Source of the DNA: JBAXXL01 sp038206725
Lineage (GTDB): Bacteria > Bacteroidota > Ignavibacteria > Kapaibacteriales > UBA2268
Direction of reading: 5' to 3'
Assembly: GCA_038206725.1 (NCBI GenBank)
Contig: JBBRAO010000015.1
Location: 1 to 64,000, forward strand
DNA length: 64,000 nucleotides
Part shown: piece by piece, positions 45,053 to 54,264 of the stretch
Numbering within the stretch: position 1 is the stretch's first letter
How the letters are laid out: the number at the start of each line of letters is the position of its first letter
The notes under the pieces: model-generated
Seen by the model: only the letters and a program-made list of their open reading frames with translations
What the model was told of the DNA's origin: nothing
Databases searched by the model: none
Program-made: the position numbers and the translations under genes

Positions 45053-48000
45053 CTAATTTGTATTAATAATGATCTTTTTAGTTATGACAACTTGACCGGA
45101 TTGGAAGCAAATATAATACACTCCGGTTGGAAAATCAGAAATATCGTGGTTTAATTGAGTCAAACCTTCGTTCAGTTTTCCTTTGAAAATATTTTTTTCT
45201 TGTCCCAATATACCTATGATGCTAATTTCAACGTTCGTCGCGAATGGTAAATGAACTTGAGCATTTATTGATTTGTTGCAAATTTGATTTTGTACGTCAT
45301 AGCTGAATTCGCCGGTACCGATTTTAATCGCTCGTAAGGTGTCAACACAATAATTCAGAAGTATATTTGCCTTAGTACCTTCTACTTGTGTGCATATTTC
45401 GTGCTCCGGAACAGCGCCGCTGACTTCGATATCATATAATACGTTAGAGTGGAGCAGATAAACTGGTCGAATCAATGTAAGACAAGTGTTTCCTTTCAAT
45501 TCGTCTAAGCCGTTCAAATTTATATTCCAAATTTCCAATTGTTTATCAATGTCATAATCACTTTCAGTACTAATGTTCCAATTGCTTGGTATCTCACCGC
45601 ATAATTTGAAATGATTTTCGTTAGCGAAAAATTTGAAGTACTCGTATCGCAATTTCAGATTCAGATATTTAATATGAAGACGTGACCAATCATCGCTTTC
45701 AATATTTATCTTAATTTCGCAAGTATCACCCGGGCTACTGCCCCCGGTCATTGAAGCGGATAATTTGAGATTTGCTATTCGTTTTTCGGCTTTTATATGA
45801 ATTGTATCAACTTTATCAAGATTTGAATGAACTTTGATAAAAGCATCGTAAATACTTTTTGTATCCGGATGGAATTGAACAGCAAATTTATAATCTTCAT
45901 CTTTAGGAATAATTCGCGGAAACTGTCCAATATTAATCATACTGAAATTGGCTTTATCGGTACCTGCCAAAATTAATGAATCCAATTGAATAGACAATTC
46001 ACCCATATTGTCAATACTACAAGGCGATGATTCATCGTAACAGTAAACTTGGAATGGGTATATAATATCGTTACTGCCTAAACCGCAGTTAACTGCGGTT
46101 ACAACAATTGAGTCTTGTTTTTGGCATCCAAATTCATTTTCGGCTGTTATATAGAAGGTAACAGTTGAGTCAATGATACTTTCGTTTGAAGCGCAGGTAT
46201 CGCAAGGAACTTTGTTTGACGGCTCCCAGTGATATTTAAAGGCACCCTCGGCTTTTAAAATCGCTTTTTTCCCGATACATAGGGTTGTGTCGTTAGATAC
46301 CGTTAAAGTAAAGTCAGGATAAACTATGACCTTAATACTGTCACTGCCGAAACAGCCATTTGAATCACGCGCCGAAACATAATAGATTTCATCATTTGTT
46401 GGTGAAGCTATGGGATTCGGACAATCCAAACAACTTAAAGTTTTATTGTTCTCCCATAAATAATCTACACCACCGGTGGCATTCAACATAATTGATGAAC
46501 CATAACAAATTGCGGTATCTCTTCCAGCTTTTATCATTATTGAAGGAAATACACCAAGAGTAATGCTGTCGCGAGCGAAACATCCGTATTGATTATATCC
46601 GGTTACATAGTAAGTTGTTCTTGTAGTAGGTGTTGCAACAGGGTTGTCGCAATCGGTACAGCTTAGCGAATTGTTTATATCCCAAGTATAATAAGTTCCA
46701 CCGCTTGGACGAAGTTCCAGGCTATTCCCTAAACAAAAAACGGTATCCTTACCCGCATCTATTGGTGGCGGAGGGTTAACTTTGATATATACGCTGTCAC
46801 GTCCACCACAACCATTAGTGTCGGTGGATGAGACATAATACCAGGAAGATTTTGTCGGTGTAGCCGCCGGGTTTTCGCAGTTTCTACAACTTAGTGTTGG
46901 ATTATAGTCCCATAAATAATCCACACCTCCTGAAGGATGCAATATTGTAAAATTACCAGGACATAAGGTAGTATCTCTACCGGCATCTATTAGACCGGAC
47001 GGAACAACCGTGATTTTCACACTATCAACGAATATACAACCGAGCGAATCGGTCATATAAGCTTTATACCAAGTTGTCGTTTTGGGGTAGGCTATAGGGG
47101 TAGTAATATCAGGATTATCGAGTGTATTTTGTGGTGTCCAATAAATATCAACACACCCAACAGCACTTAATTTTGCCGAATCTCCCGGGCAAATAACTTT
47201 TTCACCATTGGCATCGGGAAGTATTTCTTCAAAACTTCTAAAGCTCATCCCACCGTTATAACCATAGGAATCTGCGGCTCCATAACCATAAACGTAAACA
47301 CCGAACGGTTTTTCACCTTTAAATTTATGTGCGCCAACAGTTACAGGAAAGGTAGCGTAAGCGTAGCAGGTATTTTTGATATTAGTGAAATTGATTGGAT
47401 CCATCGGCTTACCATCCATCGAAATTGTATAGATATAAGCCCGAGGCGCAATGACCGTAACAAATTGATCTTCGTAAATGTCGTAACTTGTGAAACCGTT
47501 AAATTCTTTTGCTTGTATATTAAATGTAATATATTCTGTTAAATATTGCTTTTTTGGGGGGACAATCAGCATAAAAGGATCGCCCTTGTAATTTTTGGAA
47601 TAATAACCCATATATGCTAATCCGGTAGCTTGCTTGTATTGCGCGGCAAGCACTTCACGTGAGGCGGTAACTATATATGCGTCATCCAATTTACCTTCGT
47701 AGAACTTACCTTTGTTGTAAATTCCTTTTAAAGTTCCATTAACGAAAATTGCAGTACTGTCAAAGGCGGCAATTATTCTGTAAACATCATAGCCATAACC
47801 GCTATAATCGCTTGGTTTAGCGAAAGGTGTGATTATATATGATTTACCAAGTGATTGGATAGGAAGCATCTGCTCAAAAAGTTGATCGCGTGAAATTATT
47901 TGCCCACTATATGAATTTGGTATTAAAGCACGTTGGTGTCCACCGAACACAGCTATTGGTTTGTCGGCTTTAATATAAGAACCCGTTAAATCGCCATTAA

Positions 48001-48694
48001 CCCCTGTATCATTAAAATTGGCTTGCACCAAGAAAACATCTCCCGCATTAATATCTCTTGAAAATGGGGCAGTACCGTGGCTATAAGCACCGGTTGTAAG
48101 AGCAAAATCAATATGAGTATTATCTTCGGTAGCAACAACAGCGAATTCCGACGGTGTGAAAGTATTTCGATCTACACCTACGCTATCGGGATTATTTGGT
48201 TCATTTGAGTTATAGGATGCTGTTATGTATTCTTTTCCCAAAACATTAATTGGAAAGACAATTGTCGCATCACTGGATTTAAAGGTTTTATTTAAAGCGT
48301 AAACGCTGACATCTGTATCGGTTGTAACTCGGAAGGATTGAGGAGCTATTTGATTGTTTTGCTTATAACCGTTAGCTTTTCCGTATTGCATAAAACCTTG
48401 GAGCTCGAAATTTTTCCAATAAACTTGAAAGAAATAGACCCCTGATGCCGGAATGGTAAAAGGTTGGTCGAAAGGCAAACCAACAATATCGCGGAAATGG
48501 ATATTGCCGATTGTTCCCTGTTGCCCCGTTATATATAACGATAACGAGTCATTGGTTTCTAAACCAACTTGATGATAATTGGCTAAAAACGTTACTATAA
48601 AATCTTTGCCCCGACTATCTTGAGAGTGCGCTATGCTTATCGCAAAAAAATGCAATAAAAATACCGCTATTATTATTATTAGAGATTTATACAT
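45053..48694 (-). CDS. T9SS-secreted protein with IgGFc-binding-like head and repeat modules
   Basis: A 1213-residue surface or secreted protein. Signal peptide 1-24 (ends AHSQ). Residues about 27-490 resemble the IgGFc-binding N-terminal domain family (RGKDFIVTFLANYH, FVVATEDNTHI-like segment at FAVVATEDNTHIDFAL, KPIAVFGGHQRA). About 495-905 hold five ~78-residue Ig/PKD-like modules with the recurring text DAG(R/K)DTxxC and LSCxxCxNPxAxPT. About 910-1120 are further beta-rich domains, and residues ~1130-1213 look like a T9SS tail (ATNVEISIIGILGQEKNIFKGKLNE ... FPTGVYYICFQSG). Adhesion or binding to extracellular material is the likely role. The domain name reflects a family label, not proven antibody binding. 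Confidence 0.85.
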   Translation of the reverse strand: MYKSLIIIIAVFLLHFFAISIAHSQDSRGKDFIVTFLANYHQVGLETNDSLSLYITGQQGTIGNIHFRDIVGLPFDQPFTIPASGVYFFQVYWKNFELQGFMQYGKANGYKQNNQIAPQSFRVTTDTDVSVYALNKTFKSSDATIVFPINVLGKEYITASYNSNEPNNPDSVGVDRNTFTPSEFAVVATEDNTHIDFALTTGAYSHGTAPFSRDINAGDVFLVQANFNDTGVNGDLTGSYIKADKPIAVFGGHQRALIPNSYSGQIISRDQLFEQMLPIQSLGKSYIITPFAKPSDYSGYGYDVYRIIAAFDSTAIFVNGTLKGIYNKGKFYEGKLDDAYIVTASREVLAAQYKQATGLAYMGYYSKNYKGDPFMLIVPPKKQYLTEYITFNIQAKEFNGFTSYDIYEDQFVTVIAPRAYIYTISMDGKPMDPINFTNIKNTCYAYATFPVTVGAHKFKGEKPFGVYVYGYGAADSYGYNGGMSFRSFEEILPDANGEKVICPGDSAKLSAVGCVDIYWTPQNTLDNPDITTPIAYPKTTTWYKAYMTDSLGCIFVDSVKITVVPSGLIDAGRDTTLCPGNFTILHPSGGVDYLWDYNPTLSCRNCENPAATPTKSSWYYVSSTDTNGCGGRDSVYIKVNPPPPIDAGKDTVFCLGNSLELRPSGGTYYTWDINNSLSCTDCDNPVATPTTRTTYYVTGYNQYGCFARDSITLGVFPSIMIKAGRDTAICYGSSIMLNATGGVDYLWENNKTLSCLDCPNPIASPTNDEIYYVSARDSNGCFGSDSIKVIVYPDFTLTVSNDTTLCIGKKAILKAEGAFKYHWEPSNKVPCDTCASNESIIDSTVTFYITAENEFGCQKQDSIVVTAVNCGLGSNDIIYPFQVYCYDESSPCSIDNMGELSIQLDSLILAGTDKANFSMINIGQFPRIIPKDEDYKFAVQFHPDTKSIYDAFIKVHSNLDKVDTIHIKAEKRIANLKLSASMTGGSSPGDTCEIKINIESDDWSRLHIKYLNLKLRYEYFKFFANENHFKLCGEIPSNWNISTESDYDIDKQLEIWNINLNGLDELKGNTCLTLIRPVYLLHSNVLYDIEVSGAVPEHEICTQVEGTKANILLNYCVDTLRAIKIGTGEFSYDVQNQICNKSINAQVHLPFATNVEISIIGILGQEKNIFKGKLNEGLTQLNHDISDFPTGVYYICFQSGQVVITKKIIINTN

Positions 48695-48802
48695 TATCTA
48701 AATATTCATTTTTGTCATTTTATTATATATAAAAATAACGCATTTTGTTCGAAATACAATGTTTTTATCCATTTTTCTTTTTTTTTATCCCCAAAAAATT
48801 GA

Positions 48803-48810
48803 TAATTTTG
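48803..48810 (+). promoter_or_regulatory. TAnnTTTG promoter core for yqeY
   Basis: TAATTTTG, 31 bases before the ATG at 48834. It lies inside the longer reading frame starting at 48759 and so supports the later start. Confidence 0.5.
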
Positions 48811-48833
48811 TTCTTTTTAAGATGGGTAATATG

Positions 48834-49280
48834 ATGAGCCTTGAACAGAAATTGACAGAACAGATAAAAATCGCAATGATAGCGCACGATACATTGCGCT
48901 TGACAGTGCTTCGCTCCATTCGTGCCGCAATGTTGGAATTCCAAAAAAACGGTACCGGTGAGGAAATTACTGATGCTGTGGAAATGAAAATTTTAAATTC
49001 CGGTGTAAAAAAACGTAAAGAGACATTGGAAATGGCTGAAAAAGGCAATAGAACAGAAATGATTGAGACTTTGAAAAAAGAAATCGCAATAGTTCAAGAA
49101 TTTTTACCACAACAGCTAACAGCAGATGAAGTAAAAGAAATAGTCAAGAAAGTGATTGCAGATGTTGGCGCTGAATCCATAAAAGATATGGGTAAAGTAG
49201 TCGGTGCTTCGATGAAGCTTTGCACCGGTAGAGCAGATGGCAAAATGGTGCAGGATTTGGTACGCGAATTATTATCTTAA
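48834..49280 (+). CDS. yqeY: GatB/YqeY domain protein
   Basis: A small helical protein related to the C-terminal tRNA-binding domain of GatB; its exact role is not settled, but it is probably linked to tRNA handling. About 148 residues, with the family pattern MSLEQKLTEQIKIAMIAHD at the start, LRLTVLRSIRAAMLEFQ, KRKETLEMAEKGNR, a QEFLPQQLTADEV linker and the C-terminal GKVVGASMKLCTGRADGKMVQDLVRE. ATG codons at 48822, 48831 and 48834 compete; the last gives the usual MSL start and the best distance to the promoter core at 48803-48810. It precedes the TPP riboswitch operon but is separated from it by a hairpin. Confidence 0.9.
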   Translation: MSLEQKLTEQIKIAMIAHDTLRLTVLRSIRAAMLEFQKNGTGEEITDAVEMKILNSGVKKRKETLEMAEKGNRTEMIETLKKEIAIVQEFLPQQLTADEVKEIVKKVIADVGAESIKDMGKVVGASMKLCTGRADGKMVQDLVRELLS

Positions 49281-49311
49281 AACTTTTTCCATTTTTTCCA
49301 TTTTTTTTTTA

Positions 49312-49319
49312 TAATTTTG
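49312..49319 (+). promoter_or_regulatory. TAnnTTTG promoter core before the TPP riboswitch
   Basis: TAATTTTG, about 60 bases before the riboswitch core. It is followed by a small hairpin (49329-49335 with 49341-49347) that may end yqeY transcription or be part of the leader. Confidence 0.4.
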
Positions 49320-49375
49320 ATTATGTTTTTTCTGCAAAAGGCAGAAAGTTCTTTTTATAATTTTTTTTAAAATAA

Positions 49376-49462
49376 CTGCACGGGGTGCTTTACATTCGAC
49401 TGATGTATAGCTGAGATTATACCCTTAGAACCTGATCCGGATAATGCCGGCGTAGGGAGACG
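49376..49462 (+). ncRNA. TPP (THI-box) riboswitch
   Basis: All conserved blocks are present in order: CGGGGTGC (49381-49388), a variable P3 arm, CTGAGATTATACCC (49411-49424), GAACCTGATCCGGATAATGCC with the thiamine-binding CTGAGA and the pyrophosphate-binding T-loop region, and GCGTAGGGA (49450-49458). It binds thiamine pyrophosphate and shuts off the downstream genes. The three genes that follow are a TonB receptor, thiamine pyrophosphokinase and a symporter, which agrees with the ligand. A terminator hairpin follows at 49474-49505, so control is probably by premature termination. Confidence 0.96.
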
Positions 49463-49473
49463 CTTCCAAGCCA

Positions 49474-49505
49474 AACCGCCTCCCCCAAAGAGCGGTTATT
49501 TTTTT
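49474..49505 (+). terminator. riboswitch-controlled terminator
   Basis: AACCGC (49474-49479) pairs with GCGGTT (49492-49497), followed by A and seven T. The T-run ends three bases before the GGAGG Shine-Dalgarno (49508-49512) of the TonB receptor gene, so the expression platform and the ribosome-binding site are almost contiguous. Confidence 0.85.
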
Positions 49506-49516
49506 ATGGAGGTGCT

Positions 49517-52021
49517 ATGAAGAAATTTTTCTTACAATTCGGCTTTATGATTCTATTTGCGTTTACAACTAACGTCTTGGGACTAACAGCCAAAAGTCTT
49601 GAGGTGTCGGGTCAAGTAATTGACGGACGTGACCAAACACCGCTGAATTTAGCTAATGTAGTTTCAGCAAAACAGCATATCGGAGCTGTTTGCGATAAAT
49701 CCGGTAATTTCAAATTGGTGGGTATTGCCGAGGATGATACATTATTAATATCGTATGTTGGCTACCAAGGGAAAGCGATTTCTTTAGCGGGTTTGAACTT
49801 AAGCCAACCAATTATTATTAATATGGATTACAAATTTGTGCCTTGCCAAACTATTTTAGTTGAGGCGCAACAGGACGAAGATAGGACCGCTACTTCCGCA
49901 TATAGCATAATTACTAAATCGGATTTAGCCAAAAAAATTGTAATGCAGGATGTACCCGAAATTTTAAGCACTTCGCCGTCCGCATTATTTTATTCTGAAT
50001 CCGGAAATTCGGTTGGTTATACATATTTGAGTATCCGTGGTTTCGACCAACGAAGATTGTCAATATCTGTAAACGGGGTACCCCAAAACGATCCTGAAGA
50101 TCACAACGTTTATTGGGTGGATTTTCCAAATATTATGGAAAACGCCGAGTTGATTCAGGTTCAGCGCGGAAGTGGTAATGGTATAATAGGTTATCCTGCA
50201 ATCGGTGGAACTGTCAATATAATTACTTCCCTGTTTTCCGATAAACCCAAAAACGAGCTTTCATTTACCGCCGCAAGTCATAATACACGTAAATACGACG
50301 CGGTTTTTTCAAGTGGATTGATAAATGAAAAATACTCAGTTTATGCGAAACTTTCCAGAACATTTACTGACGGTTATCGTGATATGGCTTACGGTGATTA
50401 CACATCGTATTTCATTTCAGCGGCAAGGTTTGACAAAAAAATCACATCGCAGATTAATATATATGGTGGAATAATTAAGGATGGTTTAGCCTATACCGGT
50501 TTGCCAAAAGATTTTATGAAGAACCGCGAATTGAGAAAAAAGAACTATTCGTATTGGGAATGGGATAACGAAAAACAAAACGTATCGGAATACTCAACCA
50601 TTAGAAGAAATGGTGAAGGCGAAGCTTTTTCGCAACCTCATTTCGAATTGTTAAATGAATGGCAAATTACCGATAAGCTAAAATTTAATTCTACTTTGTT
50701 CTTAGTTCTTGGTGAAGGTTATTTTGATTATGATGGCTCTTGGTCAATTTGGAGCGATGATTACTTCCGTTTAAAACAAAATGGGTTCGATAACTCAAAC
50801 CCAACAAACGCTATAATTCGTGCTGATGTAAAAAATCAACAGTGGGGATGGAGTGGTCGAATGAGTTGGGAACATAAAAACGGAACGCTATTCGCAGGAG
50901 CTGAAATAAGGGATCATAAGTCATATCATTGTGGAAGTATTCAATTTGCTGGGGGGGTGCCACAAGACTTTACCCAAGATTATAAATATTATGAATACCG
51001 TGGTGGGGTGAACGCTCTTAACTTCTTCCTCCACGAAAAATATAATATTACCGAAGGGCTAACCGGATTAGCGGAATTTCAACTTGCTAACAGTGCTTAT
51101 AAACTTTATGATGAAAAATATGTCGGTACTGATTTTACAATCAATCATAACTTTTTCAATCCCAAGGTTGGACTAAACTACAAGTTGAATGAACATACAA
51201 ATACATTTGTCAGCTTTGCAAGGGTTTCTAAAGAACCTCGATTAAAATCATATTACGATGCCGCGGAATCGAGCGGCGGTGAGAAACCCAATTTTGAAAT
51301 GGTTGACGGAAAATACAACTTCTCGAAACCGTTAATCAATTCTGAAACAATGAATGATTTGGAACTCGGATTAATTTTCGATAATGACTTGGTATCGGTT
51401 AATGTGAATTATTATTTAATGCTATTTCAAAATGAAATTGTGAAGGAAGGTCAATTGGATAGATTTGGTCAGCCTGTCACAGGTAATGTTCCAAGTTCTA
51501 TGCACACCGGTGGGGAGTTAACGACAAAGATAGTATTTTCAAAATACTTCGATCTATTGTTAAATGCGAATTATAATAGAAATTATATTACTGATGGACA
51601 AAAATATGTCGAATATAATGACAGCACATTAGTTATAGATATGAAGGGTAATCAAATAAGCGGTTGTCCGGAAGTATTAGCCAATGCGATGTTCAATTTC
51701 AAATATAGGAATTTACACTTATCTGCAGATTTGAAATACATCGGCAAGTTCTATTCTAATAATTTTGGCGATAAATTCAAGAAAATCAACACAGATTATC
51801 CGGGTTTGTTTAATTATACCGATAATGTGATTGACCCTTCATTCGCAACTAATGTCTTGGCGGGTTGGGATGCGAAAAATATTTTGGGTTTAGAACGTAT
51901 TAAGTTATTTGTACAAGTAAATAATATTTTTGACAGTCTATATGCGGCTTACGCTATTGGAAATGAATTTTTCGCGGCAGATGAGCGTAATTTTGCTGTT
52001 GGTTGTGTGATCGGATTTTAA
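49517..52021 (+). CDS. TonB-dependent outer-membrane receptor, thiamine-type
   Basis: Probably imports thiamine, thiamine phosphate or a precursor across the outer membrane using TonB energy. The 834-residue product has a signal peptide (1-23), a carboxypeptidase-regulatory-like beta-sandwich (about 28-110, VSGQVIDGRDQTPLNLANV), a plug domain (about 125-240: YLSIRGFDQRRLSISVNGVP, VQRGSGNG, IGGTVNIIT) and a 22-strand barrel ending in Phe (VGCVIGF). It follows the TPP riboswitch and a strong GGAGG site. Its stop overlaps the thiN start by one base (TAATG). The ligand is inferred from the riboswitch and the kinase gene; this matches the 'OMR1'-type receptors predicted for Bacteroidota. Confidence 0.92.
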   Translation: MKKFFLQFGFMILFAFTTNVLGLTAKSLEVSGQVIDGRDQTPLNLANVVSAKQHIGAVCDKSGNFKLVGIAEDDTLLISYVGYQGKAISLAGLNLSQPIIINMDYKFVPCQTILVEAQQDEDRTATSAYSIITKSDLAKKIVMQDVPEILSTSPSALFYSESGNSVGYTYLSIRGFDQRRLSISVNGVPQNDPEDHNVYWVDFPNIMENAELIQVQRGSGNGIIGYPAIGGTVNIITSLFSDKPKNELSFTAASHNTRKYDAVFSSGLINEKYSVYAKLSRTFTDGYRDMAYGDYTSYFISAARFDKKITSQINIYGGIIKDGLAYTGLPKDFMKNRELRKKNYSYWEWDNEKQNVSEYSTIRRNGEGEAFSQPHFELLNEWQITDKLKFNSTLFLVLGEGYFDYDGSWSIWSDDYFRLKQNGFDNSNPTNAIIRADVKNQQWGWSGRMSWEHKNGTLFAGAEIRDHKSYHCGSIQFAGGVPQDFTQDYKYYEYRGGVNALNFFLHEKYNITEGLTGLAEFQLANSAYKLYDEKYVGTDFTINHNFFNPKVGLNYKLNEHTNTFVSFARVSKEPRLKSYYDAAESSGGEKPNFEMVDGKYNFSKPLINSETMNDLELGLIFDNDLVSVNVNYYLMLFQNEIVKEGQLDRFGQPVTGNVPSSMHTGGELTTKIVFSKYFDLLLNANYNRNYITDGQKYVEYNDSTLVIDMKGNQISGCPEVLANAMFNFKYRNLHLSADLKYIGKFYSNNFGDKFKKINTDYPGLFNYTDNVIDPSFATNVLAGWDAKNILGLERIKLFVQVNNIFDSLYAAYAIGNEFFAADERNFAVGCVIGF

Positions 52022-52683
52022 TGAAAATTGCAGTAATTATAGGAAACGGCAAAAAGCCGGGTAAAGCGGTCCTGAATTATATTCTTAATTCGGGACCCGT
52101 ATTTATCGTTGCCGCGGACGGCGGTGCAAACCATCTTTATGAATTAGATATTATTCCTGATTTAATCATCGGTGATATGGATTCAATTTCAGAAGAAGCC
52201 AAAATTTATTTTCAAAGTAAATCAACGTTCGAAAAACTTGAGCGTCAGGACGATACGGATATAGAAAAAGCGGTAAAGTACCTTATCGATCAGAATTATA
52301 CTGAGGCTTATTTGGTTAGTTGCGATGGATTTAGATTGGATCACTCGATCAATAACATCAGTCACCTAATTAAGTATTTCGATAGAATTAAGTTAAAATT
52401 CATTGACTCGGAAACTTTTGCCGTTCCTTATGCCAATAAAATCAATCTGACCACGCAATTGGGTGAAACGATATCGCTTTATGGTTTCAGCGATAAAACA
52501 CGAGTAACATCCCTAGGTTTAAAGTACCCCTTAGAAAGAACTTTACTTCAGTTCGGCTTTAGCGACAGCACGAGTAACGAAGCCAATGCCGATAGTATCC
52601 ACCTCGAAATCGAGGATGGAATAATTATAATATTTAGAAATTTACAAACTGCTTTAAAATATGATTACCTTTTACCGGCTTGA
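52021..52683 (+). CDS. thiN: thiamine pyrophosphokinase
   Basis: Converts thiamine and ATP to thiamine pyrophosphate, the salvage route. The 220-residue product has the TPK catalytic domain: AADGGANHL (31-39), PDLIIGDMDSIS (46-57), ERQDDTDIEKAVKYL, and the LDHSINNI segment. The C-terminal domain is the smaller beta-barrel that completes the dimer site. The ATG at 52021 overlaps the receptor stop, so the two are translationally coupled. The riboswitch upstream gives product feedback. A GTG start six codons earlier is possible but not needed. Confidence 0.95.
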   Translation: MKIAVIIGNGKKPGKAVLNYILNSGPVFIVAADGGANHLYELDIIPDLIIGDMDSISEEAKIYFQSKSTFEKLERQDDTDIEKAVKYLIDQNYTEAYLVSCDGFRLDHSINNISHLIKYFDRIKLKFIDSETFAVPYANKINLTTQLGETISLYGFSDKTRVTSLGLKYPLERTLLQFGFSDSTSNEANADSIHLEIEDGIIIIFRNLQTALKYDYLLPA

Positions 52684-54067
52684 TTACATAGTAACAGCGT
52701 TATTTTTTACTTGCTTGGGTCTAATAGCACTTTATTTTTATAGGAAAAAAGTGACTTCCGCCGATGAGTTTTTCCTAAATAAACGCGGTATAGGATTGGG
52801 ATTATTCATAGCAACCAATGTATCAACTTGGTATGGTGGAATTTTAGGGGTAGGAGAGTTCACATACAAATATGGAATTTTGAGCTGGGTAACACAAGGC
52901 TTGCCCTATTACTTTTTCGCAATATTATTCGGCTTGTTTCTAGCCAAAAAAATCCGTAAAACAAACTTCTTCACAATTCCTGAATTAATCGAAAAACATT
53001 ATGGGAAGAAAGCCGCTTTTTTAGTTTCAATTCTTATTTTTGTTTTAACTTCGCCGGCGCCTTACTTGCTAATGGTTGGTCAACTTACCGCAATATTGTT
53101 TGGTTTGCCAACGGTTTGGGGGATTTTAATAGGCTTAACTTTTTCGTTAGGTTATCTTTTTTGGGGTGGTTATAAATCCGATGTATGGAGCGATTTGTTT
53201 ATGTTTTTCGTTATGTATGCCGGATTCTTAGTAATATTTTTCTTCTCGTACCACAACTTAGGTGGTATGGAATATTTATCGGCACATCTTCCTAAAGCCC
53301 ATCTCACATTCACCGGAGGAGCAAGCTGGGTTTATATACTTACCTGGTTTTTGATAGCTCTTTGGACATTTGCCGATCCCGGATTTCACCAACGGTGCTA
53401 TGCCGCGAAAACTCCGAATGTCGCCTTGTGGGGTATTTTGCTGTCGGTACCACTTTGGTTTTTATTTGATTATTTGACAGTTTCCGCAGGCTTGTTCGCA
53501 AGAGCAAATTCACCACATCTTACATCAGCCATTTTAGCATATCCCGCACTAGCCGATAAGATTCTGCCGGCAGGTGCAAAAGGATTGTTTTTCATAGCTT
53601 TATTTGCAACGGTGTTGTCCACATTGAATAGCTTTTTGTTTATCAGTGCCCAAACTTTCGGTAAAGATATTATGAAGTATATTTCCAAAGCTCAAGTTGC
53701 GGATAATTCTGTTCTGCTGACAAGAATAGGACTTGCGGTTACTTCAGTCATTTCCATAGCATTAGCGCTTTCGGTTAAATCTATCATTGAAATATGGTAT
53801 TTAATCGGCAGTGTTTGTATTCCGGGTATTATATTACCGGTTTTCGGAGCCTATTACAAAAAGTTATCTATAGATAAGCGTTTTGTAGTTGTCGAAATAA
53901 TCGCGGGCAGTGCACTAAGTTTGCTGGTTGTCATTTTAAAAAGATGCGCCAACATCGGCTTTATCGAAAATTTAGAACCGATGATAGCCGGACTTTCGAT
54001 ATCGTTAATAGTTCATATAATTGGTTTAATTAATAAAATTTATATCAAATCTCAAGCAGTCGCATAA
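52661..54067 (+). CDS. sodium:solute symporter (SSS family), candidate thiamine transporter
   Basis: Inner-membrane sodium-coupled importer of the SSS family (related to PutP, PanF and predicted ThiV). The 468-residue product has about 12-13 membrane segments, the family start (VTSADEFFLNKRGIGLGLFIATNVSTWYGG), the GDLL-like WGGYKSDVWSDLFMF region, and the Na-site helix ATVLSTLNSFLFISAQTFGKDI. It overlaps thiN by 23 bases and lies under the TPP riboswitch, so its substrate is most likely thiamine or a thiamine precursor. In many Bacteroidota riboswitch operons the inner-membrane carrier is PnuT; here a different family takes its place. Substrate is inference. Confidence 0.9.
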   Translation: MITFYRLDYIVTALFFTCLGLIALYFYRKKVTSADEFFLNKRGIGLGLFIATNVSTWYGGILGVGEFTYKYGILSWVTQGLPYYFFAILFGLFLAKKIRKTNFFTIPELIEKHYGKKAAFLVSILIFVLTSPAPYLLMVGQLTAILFGLPTVWGILIGLTFSLGYLFWGGYKSDVWSDLFMFFVMYAGFLVIFFFSYHNLGGMEYLSAHLPKAHLTFTGGASWVYILTWFLIALWTFADPGFHQRCYAAKTPNVALWGILLSVPLWFLFDYLTVSAGLFARANSPHLTSAILAYPALADKILPAGAKGLFFIALFATVLSTLNSFLFISAQTFGKDIMKYISKAQVADNSVLLTRIGLAVTSVISIALALSVKSIIEIWYLIGSVCIPGIILPVFGAYYKKLSIDKRFVVVEIIAGSALSLLVVILKRCANIGFIENLEPMIAGLSISLIVHIIGLINKIYIKSQAVA

Positions 54068-54112
54068 GTCTAAGCTCTTATATTTTAGGAATAATTATAA
54101 CAAAGAAGGTTG

Positions 54113-54228
54113 TCTCAAAACTCCGAATTATTAGAATTAACATCAATCAGGGATGATTGAACCACCGATATATCAATAGCTTGGGGGGATAGCATCCTTG
54201 CTTGTCAACGAAATTTGGAGTTTTGAGA
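54113..54228. mobile_element. MITE-like element or insertion-sequence remnant
   Basis: TCTCAAAACTCC (54113-54124) is repeated in perfect inversion at 54217-54228. AATT extends each arm inward after one mismatch, and G-rich flanks (AGGTTG left, GGGGGCGA read inward from the right) lie outside. The 116-base unit has no reading frame. Such TIR-bounded non-coding units are typical of miniature elements mobilised in trans. No target-site duplication was obvious. Confidence 0.5.
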
Positions 54229-54264
54229 TCGCCCCCTCTAAATATTTAAAACAAAGTTGTTGCT

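Noticed and set aside
45053..48694. Antibody-binding function of the IgGFc-binding-like protein
   Set aside because: The family label is historical; environmental bacteria carry many such domains and nothing here shows antibody contact.
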